DNA of 64,000 bases from NCBI GenBank assembly GCA_951799445.1, contig OX637293.1:6572001-6636000 (forward strand), written 5' to 3'. A model generated the notes under the pieces. It made no database searches and was not told the origin of the DNA. It saw only the letters and a list, made by a program, of their open reading frames with translations. Shown here piece by piece: positions 1 to 13,300 of this stretch. The stretch comes from Pseudisothecium myosuroides (Eukaryota; Streptophyta; Bryopsida; Hypnales; Lembophyllaceae). Made by a program: the position numbers and the translations under genes. Positions within the stretch are counted from its first letter, which is position 1. Every line of letters begins with the position of its first letter.

Positions 1-518
1 TTTATTTCTTGTCCCCTTGCCCTTGGACAGGTGATTTTTTGCTCACAACTTTTGCATTGTTTGTCCATTTGTCATGAAATTTGGAATGAAGGTAGATGCT
101 ATAGTGAAAAACATTCAGTAATTTTTTCAATTTTTTCAAAATTAGTTTAATATTTTTAACCTGCCCCCAATTGGATGTCTTTTGGGGCCTTTGGGGGAGG
201 GGTTCAGTCCTATTTTTGACCCAAAAATGCGAATTTGAAGCCACAAATTGGACATATTGGAGGTCTACTAACATTTCAAGGGCTGACGATGAGTTTTTAT
301 GAAAATAGCAACATGTCGGTTGCACACACGGGGTCAAAGTGACCTTCCTTTGTACGAAAGCTACAAAGAGGGAAAAAATTTCCTTCATGAATTTTTTGGT
401 GTAATGCAAGCGTAGTCTTCTCTAGCAAAATGTCTTGTTTTTCTTGAATTTTTTTGAAAAACTTAAAATGAAAATCTCCACAAAACCTTTTTTTGCTATT
501 TTCTGCTCCTAGTGGCTT

Positions 519-664
519 CTGCAGTACTCCCTAGTAGTCCGTAGTACTGCATAGTACAATATAGTACTAAATCAACGGTTTAGATCTACAAGCGCCTTGA
601 ATCGACTGTTCAGATTTGCCAAGGCGCTACTAAAACGTAGTATTGGTAGTATTGCATAGTATTG
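519..664. repeat. Cluster of AGTACT motifs in an inverted arrangement
   Basis: AGTACT/AGTATT motifs crowd both sides of GCGCCTTG ... CAAGGCGC, forming a weak imperfect palindrome. No ORF. Nature unknown. Confidence 0.35.
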
Positions 665-1974
665 CCAATCTTGTGGCCAGAAAACCCCAGTTTTGACGGA
701 AAAACGTGAAGTGTTTCTTGCAACTACCCGACTACATCTCCAAATATGTCGTTACTTCTCATGCAATGTCTTGGTAGACATCTCAACGTTTTACACGACA
801 TCTCCAACAATGTCTCCACATTTTTGTAGACATCTCCAAAATAAGCACTAAATACGTGCAGTGCAACCCTCCTATGTTGACGTGGATTGCTACATCAACA
901 TTATTCAATGCCATGTCAGTCAATTTCCCCAAGTATGCCACGTCATCTTTTCCTCCCCAAAGCTTGTCATATGGTTGTACGTTCTTTTTTTTTTAATCTT
1001 AGTCAAACGCTTTAGCCAAGACCAAAGTAATTTTTGTAGACTTATCCTTTGTGAAAATGGGTCAACAAAGTTGACATGGCAATCAATGTTTTTGCAGACG
1101 ATCCTTAGGACATCAACAAGTCCTCAACCATGTCAAAGAAAACCTCAACGTAAATGGTAACACCAACTTGTTTTCAGTATAATTTGCCACCGTCATCTAC
1201 AATAGCTACTAAAATCTACCCTAAATTGCAATTTGTCTCTGACATCTTGATGTCCCCATGGACACTATATGTTTTGCCTTGGACATTGTGTGTTTTGGGT
1301 CGGACATTAAAAAAAAATTGTTTTTTTATTGTACAATTGGTGTGTAGAGGCTGTGACTTTGCAAAAAATTAGTAGTAGAAAAATGTCCACCAAAATTGGA
1401 TAATTTCTTCAATTTTGGTAAAAACTAAAATATGAATACTTGACATTCAAGCTAATATACATTGTGCTTGAGGAGTGCACTAAGCGTTAGGAGTAGCCAT
1501 ATAGGTACAAACAAATGTAGGATACCAAAAAAACTTTGTGGTAAAAAATTATAAATTGATTTTATATAATATAGTGTACATAAAATGTCATTGGGTGTCT
1601 TCTAAGTACTTTAGGGTGTGGAATAACAGGGCGCATTAGGAAGAAGAGTGGACTTAGAATACCCCCCTTTATATTCATTTTTTGGATCAGAAGTATTTAA
1701 TTAGTGTTGCCTTGTGAGTTGGCGGGTTGGTCAAATGATTAATTTGAGAACGCTGGATAGGTTCTTCTGGGTGGCTTCTCACTGTGGCCGTTGGATGGAA
1801 GCTTCCAATTTCACATTAAGCTTGTATGTTGTTGGATTCTATCTTTGCATTGAACGTATGTTTGGTAAAGGAATGTGCTTTAGCTGAGGTATTTGTGAAC
1901 TCTAAACTATACACCAGCTTCACTAGTAGTGAGTAGAGGAAAAAAAATAGGAAGTGTAAAAAATAATGTTGTAT

Positions 1975-2150
1975 AAAAAAAATGCAATAGAAAGCAGTGA
2001 GTAGGGGGGGAAGAGGGAGTGGAAAAAAAATGCAATAGAAAGCAGTGAGTAGGGGGGAAAAAAAGGGAGTGGAAAAAAAATGCAATAGAAAGTAGTGAGT
2101 AGTGGGGGAAAAAAAGGGAGTGGAAAAAAATGTAGTATAAATCCAAGTGT
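1975..2150. repeat. Purine-rich minisatellite, about 50-bp period
   Basis: Three and a part units of AATGCAATAGAAAGCAGTGA plus a G run and AAAAAGGGAGTGGAAA, from about 1977, 2023 and 2073. Strong purine/pyrimidine strand bias. The hydrophobic ORFs on the minus strand here are artefacts of the repeat. Confidence 0.85.
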
Positions 2151-2533
2151 AAATCCAAAAAAATGCAATAGAAAAAAATATATATTGTAAAATAGCATAT
2201 GATATATTCATGGCATTTGGAAATTACAATTAATATATGCCCCCTTTTTAATGAGCAATATTAGGAAATTATATAATTATAGAGTGCAAAATAAACGATG
2301 GACGAAAAATAGGTCCCCCCCTAAAAATATTTGGTGTTCGCACCTATATCCTTATTTTTTTGATGGACTGCACCCCCCGAGACATTGTGGTAAAATTTCA
2401 AGATATTTGGAAGGACAATCCATCATTTATGCTAGGTCAAAGCTAGCTATGGTAGTTTTTATATTATAATGTAAACAATTGAATAGGAATTTGGAAAAGA
2501 GAATTTAGAAATAGGTTTAGTATTATTTAGGGG

Positions 2534-3210
2534 GGTAACCCTTGAAGTCTCAAAGCCATTTTTTTGGGTCAAAAACCACTTAAAATTGAAATTTTAAAGC
2601 AAGCAACAAATTTTATTTTATTTTGTTTCTTTTATATATTCAATCGCAAAATCTTTCATTAGATTAGCATGGATTATGAGAATGTCTAGAAGAAATTTTG
2701 AAAACTTTGTTGGATCATATCAATAACCTAATATAAGCATTTAAAGTGAAGAAAATAAGTTCTTTTGCTCCTAGCTTGATTAGATTATAGAATTTTGAAT
2801 CATCTTAATTTAAAATCTTTGTATTACATATTGTAAATTAATTTTTATTTTATTTTAAAGAATTGAGTTGATCATTTGGAAAAAAATCCCCCCCCTCACC
2901 TTGTAATTTTCATTCTTCAAAAAGTTATTAAGTCAAACAGGTACAAGTTACAAGGAAAAATTAAATTGTTGATAGCTCCAAGATAGAATTGAAACACATT
3001 AATCCCAGTGGTGAAATTGTTCTAAAAGGAAAACTAAACCATGTGCAATTTTTTTGTGAAAAATGATTAAAATTGAGTTTATAGATGGATCCAATACATT
3101 ATTTTTTCAAGAATTTACTAAGATTGCCCTTCAAACAAGGAGCTTTATAACTTTCATATCATTTATCCAAATGAGATGAATCAAATCTTTCCACATAGAC
3201 AAAAGCATAA
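2534..3210. mobile_element. Degenerate TTAA element, family B related
   Basis: Starts GTAACCCTTGAAGTCTC followed by AAAGCCATTTTTTTGGGTC, matching the family B left end. Sequence from 2930 to 3210 matches the 49.7-50.0 kb interior (GTTGATAGCTC, AATCCCAGTGGTG, AGACAAAAGCATAATC). The right end is not identifiable, so the element may run further. Confidence 0.5.
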
Positions 3211-6200
3211 TCTATAAGAAATGAATTTACAAAGAAAATATTTCAAGTATTTTTTAGGCTACTCGCCTTTGCCTGTTTTGGATTTATTGTGGCATAATTT
3301 TTTTTGTAAGGCATTAGTTGAAATAAAAATTATACTACTAAAAGTAAATCAATTTTTCCATCTTGAAAAAAAATTCAAAAATCTTGCCAAAATTTCAGAT
3401 CATAGATACTTGCTTGAATCTTCAAAAGTCCTCCGAGGGGGAATCTTGAAACTTTAGGAGTTAGGACTTAAGAATATATAAAAATTATATGCAAAGCATT
3501 TCTACAACAAAGGTCCCGTACTATTCCGGACCTATTTGTACTTTGTGACAACATTTCCATCTTTCAACCTTCATATCAGTATTTTTTTAACTCCAATGGT
3601 TGATTGCATTGAAAACTTGAGTTTTTAGGGATATGTGAGTGCTCAATTACGAGACTTAATCCTTCAAAGCCTTTTAACTTCTTGACAATGGAGGTTTTCA
3701 ATGACTTCTCCCACTTTGATATTTTTTTTACACATGGATGTGCTTGAAATTTTTAATTTTATCCAAACAAAAGTAAAAACTATTTTATCTAGCATGCATA
3801 GAATTAATTGTGGAAAATATTGACCGTTGAATTTTAGATTATAACAATTTTGGATGATCAATTTATAGGCAAAAAGTGCATTTTTTGGAGAAGAAGAATT
3901 ATAAAAAAAATGAATAATGCTTTTTTATGCCCCTCCCAAAATTGTATTGGAATCTGAGGCAAATTTAATATTTTTAAATTTAAAAAAATGATAAATAAAA
4001 TCCTTTCTCAAATTTGTACACATTTTCAAAGATAAAGAATAGAAAGCCAAAACTAACCAAATTGGATCCTACAAAATTTTAAAATTTGTATATGCATATG
4101 TTTTTGAAATTTAACACTTGATATTATTAGCATATTATTTGGAACATCTTCATAAAATTTGGAATCGTTCTAATCATTTTGTGTTTTTAATCACACTAGA
4201 TTGAACCTTGTATTTTTAAAGTTTGTTAAAAATACAACTTTGAAATAATTTTGTCCAGATCCAGTTTGTTTGCGCAAATCTAAAAGTAGAAATGTCCAAT
4301 TTTTTTTTTTTTTCATTTTTACTATCCCTTTCATTGTAAAAGAATTATAATTATTTCCTTTTTGTACAAGACTATATTTCCTAAATAAACTTTTAAATAT
4401 TTATCACATTGAAATTTTGAAAATTGAAAAATGCAACAAGTATATCAATTTGTTATCCTAAAAGATTCTACTTTATAGAATATAATTGAGACTTATTTCA
4501 TCCTACCAAGAATTTGCCATTGAAAATTTGAAAAGGATACATTATGTTCTTTTAGTTCTTGACAGGGGTTAATGAAAGAGTTTGTACAATTGGATTTTTA
4601 AACATTCTTACTTTCAAATTACAAAAAATTGATTCAAGTGTGATGCATTTGTCCAGTTGACCTTCCAAACAACAAATAACTTTTGTTTTACTTCATCTCA
4701 AGTATAATGTAATTGTCTAGTTGGCCTTTTGAACAATAAATAAGTTTTGCTTTATTTTATTCTAAGAATGCAAGTGATACCATGTTCAAATCTCCTAGAC
4801 TGTAACAAATGCATTTTAAAGCTTTTATCCAATTCTAAAGTTTTTCATGGTTTGGAAAAGCATTCTTCAAAGTCTATATACTTCTTGAATTACATTTGGA
4901 TTTTGTCCTATTTGTTGTAGCTACATTCTTCATTTTAAGTGGTTTGTCATCTATTTTTCAATCAACATTGGTTTTGTGAAATGTGTGTTTATTTGTATAA
5001 ACTTTTTTTTTGGCTAAATGACAATTTAAGAAAATATTATATTTAACAAAGGCATGAAATCAATTCAATGTACTGCATTTGGTGGTATTAGACCATCTTC
5101 ATTGGGAACTTGGGATCTAAGCCTAGAATACTAATCAAGCTGTTAAGGTTCCAACTTCAATCCAAGTTTGGCCCAAGTATTGGTTATCTTGAATCAATGA
5201 GAGCCACAAACTAAGGCCACTTTACACCAATGACAAAGGGCCATGGCCAAAGCATTTGGAACATTGTGATTGGAGGAAGAGAAGAAGGGTTTAATCGAAG
5301 CTCACCTTACATTAGTCTTCAATAAAGAGTGACCAAGGATCAAAATGGATGATAAAATGACATTAAATTCTATATGTCCTAAGTGGATAAGGATTTAGTT
5401 TGTGGCAAGACAACCTTGACAATTTTTCTTGTTGAAATTTTTAAGGTGCCAAGCCATCTCATCAAAGCTAATTGGGATATTTTTGTCAGCCTTTAATGTT
5501 GTCTACTACCTAAAAGTGTTGTTTTATTGTTGTGAATGCATTTTTGTAGTTGGAATGTTGATTTATTGCTAGAATGTTGTTTTTATTATTGAATTGTTGT
5601 AATATTACGGGAAATGCATTTTTGTCTTAGTAATTGCAATTTTATTGCTATAAATAAAGTTTTATTGCAATATAAACTTCAATAAAAACATTTTGATTTT
5701 TATAATAAATGTTTCAATGCTATTTCCATTGTAAATACACATTAAAATAATGGCATGGTCATTTACATGGCACTATTTTCTACTATATACTATTGACTAA
5801 ATCTTTAAGAATACATTTTGTATTACTAGTAGTTACAAGTTTCCTCCTCTATTTCTTGGCATTCTACGTGTTTAAATTTTACTAAGAAGTGAGGAGAAAA
5901 AAAAAGGGGGTAGAGAAGATGGATATATAGGAAAAAAATATAAATTACTAAATCTATTTTTTTTTTTTTGAATTTCATTAGTAACCAATGAATGACAACA
6001 TTGGCTCTTGGTCACAACTGTTAAATTAGAGTTGTGACCAAGATATTTATCTGGTTCAACTCTTGATCACTAGTGTAAAGAAGCCTTAAGGGAATTATTT
6101 TACAAAAGAGTATCCCAATGTTTTGGGATCTACAAGAAGAATTTGGTGGTACTTGCTACTAACATTGAAAAAGTAAGCAAGTTGTTGCAGTATAAACAAT

Positions 6201-6348
6201 TTTAAAAAAAAAAATTCTAGTTGAATTTCAAAGTTAAAAAACGCAATCCAAATACAGTATATACAAAATTTTCTTAAGTTTTCTAATTGAATTTCAAAGT
6301 TTAAAAACGCAATCCAAAGACGGTGTAGGATGTAGACTTATTCACATG

Positions 6349-6487
6349 TCTAGATCTTTCTCATATACTTATTACAAGCAATTCTAATCCTCTATCTATC
6401 CAAAATTAAGTGTCCGCTTAGATCTTTCTCATATACTTATTACAAGCAATTCTAATCCTCTATCTATCCAAAATTAAGTGTCCGCTT
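6349..6487. repeat. Perfect tandem duplication, about 69-bp unit
   Basis: Two near-identical units starting TAGATCTTTCTCATATACTT and ending AATTAAGTGTCCGCTT, side by side. A weaker tandem pair with TTGAATTTCAAAGTT and AACGCAATCCAAA lies just before it (6218-6322). Confidence 0.88.
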
Positions 6488-6497
6488 TAGATCTCAT

Positions 6498-6690
6498 GTT
6501 TTTCAGGCTTTGAGTAGATCATATGGAAGTTTTTCTTGTGGCCAATTTTATTTAGGTTGCACACATACTGTACAGTACAATGCTCTTCGTCAATTTTGGT
6601 GATATAAAATTTGGAACCCTTCTGAATTATGCTTTTCACAATATGGTCAATATAATTGGTATCAAACATTTTTATCGTAACTGCGGACAC
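6498..6690. repeat. Relative of the SOS1 intronic TTAA element, 3' of SOS1
   Basis: Shares ATCATATG-GAA, TATAAAATTTGG/TAGTC, ACAATATGGTCAAT and ATCGTAAC/ATAACCGTG segments with 11327-11566. The terminal TTAA motifs are not clear. Confidence 0.45.
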
Positions 6691-7343
6691 TTGTTTCTGG
6701 ACGGAGAGAGTATGTAACCATCAACTTTATAATCCAAAATCTGGCCCGGTGCATCACATCTGTCATACCTGAAAATAAATCCAGTAGCTTACCGTTGCTC
6801 TTTGTAACGTTTGGAACTGGGATTAGAATTCTAATCTGGACGCAAATTTGATGCAAGAAGTTACAGAATCTGAACGACTCGTTCAGTGGATGACACATCC
6901 AACAGAATGGAGAGCTTGCCTAGTCCATCGACATAGCGTTCAAATCTAAGTTGGGAAATAGAATCACAAACTTCATGCTAACGTTGACTGCATGTACAAG
7001 AATTGAATAAGTGAATGACTCCACAAACAATTGCAAGTAATTTGTAATATGAGCTAGCTGCATGAAATGAAGCGTAATCAATTGTAATCCCCAATCTGCT
7101 CGAATACTTCTTCTGACTGTATTCCCGACAACGAGATGCAAGTAGATACTTACGTGCTTACGGCGAGCTGAGTTTTTTGGGTCAAAATTCTACCTTATGA
7201 CTGAGATTTGTAAGAAAGGAAGTGAAATGGAACAGACAGCAGTTTTCAGAAAGGTAACTTAACTCTCTAATAACTCTCCACTCCTTCAATCACTGAAACA
7301 AGTTCCTGCCTCAAAGATCTGCAAAAAGGAAAGGAAGGTTCAA

Positions 7344-10300
7344 TCACGTCTGATCTGGACGGGAAGCATGGAATAGAGCACTTGGAGAGTCAATTCTGAC
7401 TATGTGCTCCTCTTTGTCCGAATCATCATCCTCGCTGGACTCGCCTGCCCGCGCCTCAAGGGGCACAAAAGGCAACGAATGGCCTGGATTCGATAGCTTC
7501 CGCCTGGCTATGGAGCCCTGCTTTGCATCACTTGATTCAGGTCGGTCTAGCATTAGCATTGACATCCGGTTGACAAGGTTCGAGTGAGACTGGGTCACTC
7601 GAAACTGCCCATCTTCAGGACTTCCATCGTTTACCTGCACACGGAATTATAAACGTTCCTCTTATGAGTCGCGGAGGCATGACTTGACTAAATGTGTATG
7701 GCCACTCAACTTTGAATGGAAATGGGGCTGTCTAATGTCACTTCATGACTTCAAGTGTTCTACAATCTCACACTCTGAATGATTGCATGAGGTGAAATTG
7801 GATCTCAAGATAATTTGACTCCTGTACCCAAAGTGCATGATCTCCCCAGTGAGCTTTATTGAGTGATCTCCCAATGAAAGAACATTCCCACACATCGGAT
7901 ACAATGCTTAAATTGTCGAAATAGTATCCTCTACCTTACAGCCAAGAGAATTTGAATGTGGTGGGACGTGGTTGCATAATTACCTGAGAGCCGAAAACAC
8001 TGATTTCCAAAGCCTTAGCTGAGTATTTATCTGGAACGTTGCTAGTGGTGCTGGCCCAAGCTAAGGGGATGGAGCTGTCGCTGGCAGCAGCAATGAGGTC
8101 GATGCTGCGGTGCCGCCCGGTGGTAGTTGGCCTTGAATCTACAGAGCTGACTCTGGATTGCCTGGAAGACCGTGGAACGTCGTGTTCAATCAGGGAGCGC
8201 CGCAGTGTGGGACGACTGGCTTTGCGTGGAACGGCCAAGAGCTGGTCAGAGCCTTGCGACATTATTTGCGCGGACAGCTCCATATCGAAGAACAACACCC
8301 GGGATCTTGCCTCGGTATGGAAGCATGTGAGCTCCTGGGGGAATACGTTGCGGTCACTATCTGCGACAAATCCATGTCGATTAGAATTTTACAAAATTCT
8401 CAATTCCGTGCACATAACATTGTTGAAGGAGCTGGAAGCACCGTGATCCCAACTGCTAATCCATGGGAGAATCAGGATATCCACGATTCTCTGGCATCTT
8501 CTATCTTTGGCACAAATCCCTACAAATCTTGAGTTCAAGAATAAAAGCGTTGATACTGATAAGTCAATTGCTATAGGAAAGTGCTCACTAGAGGGCTGCT
8601 ACTTTGAAAGGGGTGGGCAGTCAACACTAATTTTTGAAGTAGAGTGGAAGTCGTTATTAGAAAGAAAATTAAATTAATTTGATAGTTCTTTGACTCGAAA
8701 ATTTCATATGAACAGTGATGCCAAGGTGTGCATCAGACAATATTTCACAATTTGTGTTATGTGAGCATAGTAGCATTGTTTAATGAAATGGTGTCATTGT
8801 TGAGAATACTAACAGGGGGTGTCAAAGGTAACCTACTAATTGAAGAAGGTGATTTCAAAATTACTTTCCAAAATTCAATGAGTGGGCTCGTACTCAGGAC
8901 AGAAAAACGATTGTGATTGTTGAGAAACAATGACACTGACGGGAAACAATGAAGTGGTGCCATTGTTGAGAATAATGATAGGAGTCATAGGTGGCCCAAA
9001 GATGAAGGCAATTTCAAAATGCGTTTAAAACTCAACTAGGGGGCAAATACTTTAAGGAGTGAAGACTTGCGGAGCAGGAATTGCAAAGTCTGACATCCCC
9101 CTCAGGATATTTTTGCGTGACACAGTGGTTGAAAATATGGAAAAGTTGCAGCACAGGACTCGATCAAGACAATCGTTCCGAATGGGGAAAGAAAAATAAA
9201 ATTGAAGTAATCAGAGGAGGGTAGATGACTGACCAGCAGGGCTGGGGAAAGGCGTTTTCAGTATGAGGCCTGCTGGAGCAGTAACAATTTCGGTGCTATT
9301 TTCTTGTCTGACAAACCCTTCCAGCAACACCCCAATTTCCTTCTGCCGAAGCTCGAACACCTCACCTTGGAGGAATATACGCATGGAGGAGCCTTCCATC
9401 ACAAGTGCACGCATCTCTTGCAATGTAGCCGTCTCGAATTGGGGGGCCAGTACAATCTTGGAAACAGCAAGTGCACTTTCCTATACAATAGGATCAGTCT
9501 AACAGATTGTCATTGATAGCAACCGATAGTACTGTCAATGGAATGATTTGAGCTCTCTTAAAAATTCACGGTCTTGTGGCTGGCCGGTCTGTATTTTTAT
9601 CCCTTGCAATGAAATTCCGTTTCATTTGTGTCAAAAAAATAAATAAATAAATTCACGGTCATAATCAATGAAACGGCAGAAACCAGAGCGCCACAAATGT
9701 GACGTTCAACTACTCAAAACTCTGAAAATTAGGACTTTCAAGTGTTCAGATTGGTTTTGCAGCGGCCAGCTGAAACCTTGAGCTCTAAAATCTAGGAGAG
9801 GTATAGATATGGGGTTCAGTCCGGCATAAGATTTCGGTCGGGCAAAACTGCTCCGGTTCCTCAAACACTCAGCCTTCAATATGCCCGTCAATTTCGTAAA
9901 AGTCCACTGCATCTAAAATATGGGGAAATGCTACAAGTACTGTCTGACAACGACATCTATGCAAGTTTTAAGTGAAATCTAGTTTACTCCATTAAAAACT
10001 ATCACAACAATAATCGAGGACAGAATGTTGCCAGTGAAGAATGAAGATTTTCAACAATACCTGCCAAAGAAAATCCTCAAGTTCTGGATTCTCCTTTTGG
10101 ACTGACAGTATCCTGGAGCGCTCGATAAATAAGCAATGAACCACCGAGTCTGTGATAATATCACACAAGTAAGGCTTGCCAGTCAACGCTTCATACAAGC
10201 CTAGTGTGCTTCCGTGGGAGAACGTTGGCTGCAGTAGTCGATGTCCACCAGTGGCCTTACTGCTCCACTGTTGAATGCTCCCCAAATGCCAGTAATACAA

Positions 10301-13300
10301 GAATTAAGCGTAGCAAGGCGATGTATGGCAGGAGCGATAGCAAGAATTGGATAAGGAATATGCAAGGCTTTCTGTAAAATTAGATTGTAATAGGAACTTG
10401 TAGGAATATTATAAAGAGAACATTAAGCTAAGTGAAGAGAAAACCAACCTTGACAACTCCATTTGCAATCAACCAGATCCCATCAGGCTTCACCTGCTCC
10501 TTGTAGATTACGTTGCCCCGCACCTTCATGTGCTCCTTCGCTGCATCAAGAAGCGGTCCTTGGACAGAGACTGGCAATGCTCCGATAAACGGTTGATTAT
10601 GCATAGTCTCCTCCACTGTTGGCATTTCAACAATAGGTGGGTTTCTCAACAGCTTCTTCAAGTCGACCTAAGAGGTACCAACAAAAATTCATACAATTGA
10701 GATTTACACGCCATATGTCAGACAGTGGAGTAATATCACATTAATATGAAACTTTCAAGGACTACAAATCAAGGACACCGAAATTGTGATTTGGTTCAAC
10801 CCAAACTTATTCTCATAAAAGCTTTACCGATTGCAAAATATTTATACCTGTATTTATACTCCCTAGTTGTAACGGCATCGAATAACATTTTCTGATAAAG
10901 AAACCCAGACACAAGTGTGTTTGTAGAGATTCAAAACCTGGACGGCATCATGAAGATGGTGGGTCTCCTTGCTTTCGAGGAGCCCAGCATTCTCCAGACT
11001 CTTCACATACTCAGTCAAGTGTACCAAAATTGCATGGGTCACTTGCTTTGTCTTCACAGCTCGCAAAACCTGTAAATAAATTATTGCTCACTGTCAGAGT
11101 ATTGCCTTTCTTGCCAAATGAAGCGCCTTATTTATCGTCACAACAGTCAGTAACTTCAAAAGTGGCAGTCCAGGTCACCTGAGGAAATGAAAGGCGGACG
11201 TCTTCAAGAAATTGACGAGCTCCCTGACCAAGTGACTCGCTTTCTTCGATGACAGCTTCCGCCACTTCACTTTCACCTGTAGAAGTTTACGGAATTTAAC
11301 TATGTCTCCCTACGTAACACAGTATATTAACTCTTAAAGACCAAGAGGCCTGAATTGGGTCTCATATATTTTTTTAGCAGTTCAGTGTAGGTCATATGAA
11401 AATTTATTTTATTCAATTTAATTTATCTTTTGACCAACACATAAGATGTTCTTGACTGATTCTGGTAGTATAAAATTTAGTCCCCATCTCAATCATACTT
11501 TCCACAGTATGATCAGTGAAATTGGTCATTTCGATAACCGTGAATCTTTGGTCCTCAATGGGTTAAGGTGGCCCTTGAATCGGATGAGAGCTGAGCTAGT
11601 AAGGATTACACTAGAATAACGTTTGTTCACATAAATCCTGCACTCGAAAATAATAATGATGACCCAAAGGGTTCACAAGAGATTCACAAATAACGATTTG
11701 TTTTACAGGATGACTTGTAGAACAAAAACATGCGCTCAGGATTAAATTATGAGACAGGGTTGTACCGATAAAGTCCCGGAGATGGTTGCGAGTCATCCGA
11801 TGTGCCCGTAAAAAGGCAGCAGCTATATAACATGCTAGCTCCAACCGTTGTACCAAAAAGAATGTGGATGCTCTTCTAGGGAGTAATGAGGTGCTCCGCC
11901 AAGATAAGTATTTCAAATAGCGGGGAAAACGAACATATGGACGCAGTGATTCCCAATCCTGCAGCACACTGTGATTTTCTACCTGCCTCAAACCCACCAT
12001 GTGTCCTGAAAATCAGACATGCGTGTTGTAGATAAAATTAGGTATAACGTAGACGGACAACCCTACATAATACTACGTAAAAAAAAGGCAGCAAGGGTTA
12101 ACAGCAGTACAATTGGAGATGTGATTCATTTGTTAAAATGTGACATATAAGGAATTGTACTTCTATGATCGATATTGGAATACACAAATCGGAAAGGCAA
12201 CGGAGGCATCTAGAAGTTCGAACTGATGACTGATGCAACATTAAGACTTATTGCTTATGTATATTTAACAGGGTTTTCTGGAAAATCAGACTGTTCCAAG
12301 AACTATTAGACTCATCCTCATAATTCATGGAGAGGTCTACATGGTCACAGTGCTTGTATGGAGACTTTCCTATAGATCAAGAGGAAGCTTCCATATGGTC
12401 ACAATAACTTTAGGGAGACCTCACAAATCATGACAGAGATTCTCTATATGGTGTCTAAAAAGTTCATGAAACAGTCTGCTTTTACTAAAAACACTGTTGC
12501 GTACATATTGCACTATGTCTTTAGAATGAATACCTGGTCCAACGCCTCATCAACGGATTGCATGAGAAGAAGGGCCGCAGTTTGTGTGATTCGTCCTTCT
12601 TCCAGCATACTCCAGTATGCTGCTTGTACTCCTGCAGATGCAAGTGAGGTCTTGAGTATCTGGTTCGAGAATAGTACTAGTAATAATAATATGAATCGCA
12701 CAACCTGTCCAGACCAGGTTTACATTAGCAATACAAGCTTCTGAGCCTGGAATTTTATTCCATCGAATTAACAAAATGAACCAGTAGAGAAACGAAATCA
12801 TTCCCTACACTTTCGAACAATTGAAATCAAAGCTTTACAGTTGCCATAATCGATTCTTAGCTTCCAAAGTGGACTTTCTACGTTTGGCTTGGGCACACCT
12901 AGCAAGTTAAACACTCAACTTGAACTAATTGAATTTGTACTTCAGTATTCCTGATTTTCTTCCTAGGCAAATGAGGTTATGAATTACTGCATTCAATTAA
13001 CCATGGACATATTGAACAATAACTCTCTCCAAAGAAACATTAGCAACAGTCCAACTTGCCATTTAGGAAGCGTATCCGTGTGTCCTGCATTTGTTGCTTC
13101 ACGTGTTCACCCTCTGCAGCAGCTTCAGAACTTGAAGGTCCATGGGGATGGGTAGGCCTGCCATTCTCGGGAAGGCCTTTTAAGCAGCTCACATATTTGA
13201 GTATGGTGGTCCAGTCAGCTGGCCCCAACTCCTCATCTTCTCCCAATTCCCCAAATGCCTCCAGTGCTTTACTGAGCATATCGTACTTGACAAACTCCAA

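Larger units (their letters stand above)
1..6300. other. AT-rich, gene-free stretch
   Basis: Apart from the minisatellite at 1975-2150 and the decayed TTAA element at 2534-3210, no coding sequence with codon bias or a recognisable protein is seen. The short ORFs follow homopolymer runs. The first 400 bp share phrases with the TTAA elements (CTCACAACTTTTG, GTCATGAAATTTGG) and may be a worn copy. Confidence 0.6.

Noticed and set aside
1816..2211. Hydrophobic ORFs of 83-131 codons on the minus strand
   Set aside because: They exist only because a purine-rich minisatellite reads as Phe/Ser/Leu on the other strand; all frames are open for the same reason.
9706..9912. 68-codon ORF in a SOS1 intron read as a possible extra exon
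   Set aside because: The neighbouring exons 10061-10267 and 9234-9480 join directly in phase (DFLWQ to ESALA) as in the SOS1 family, so this sequence is intronic.
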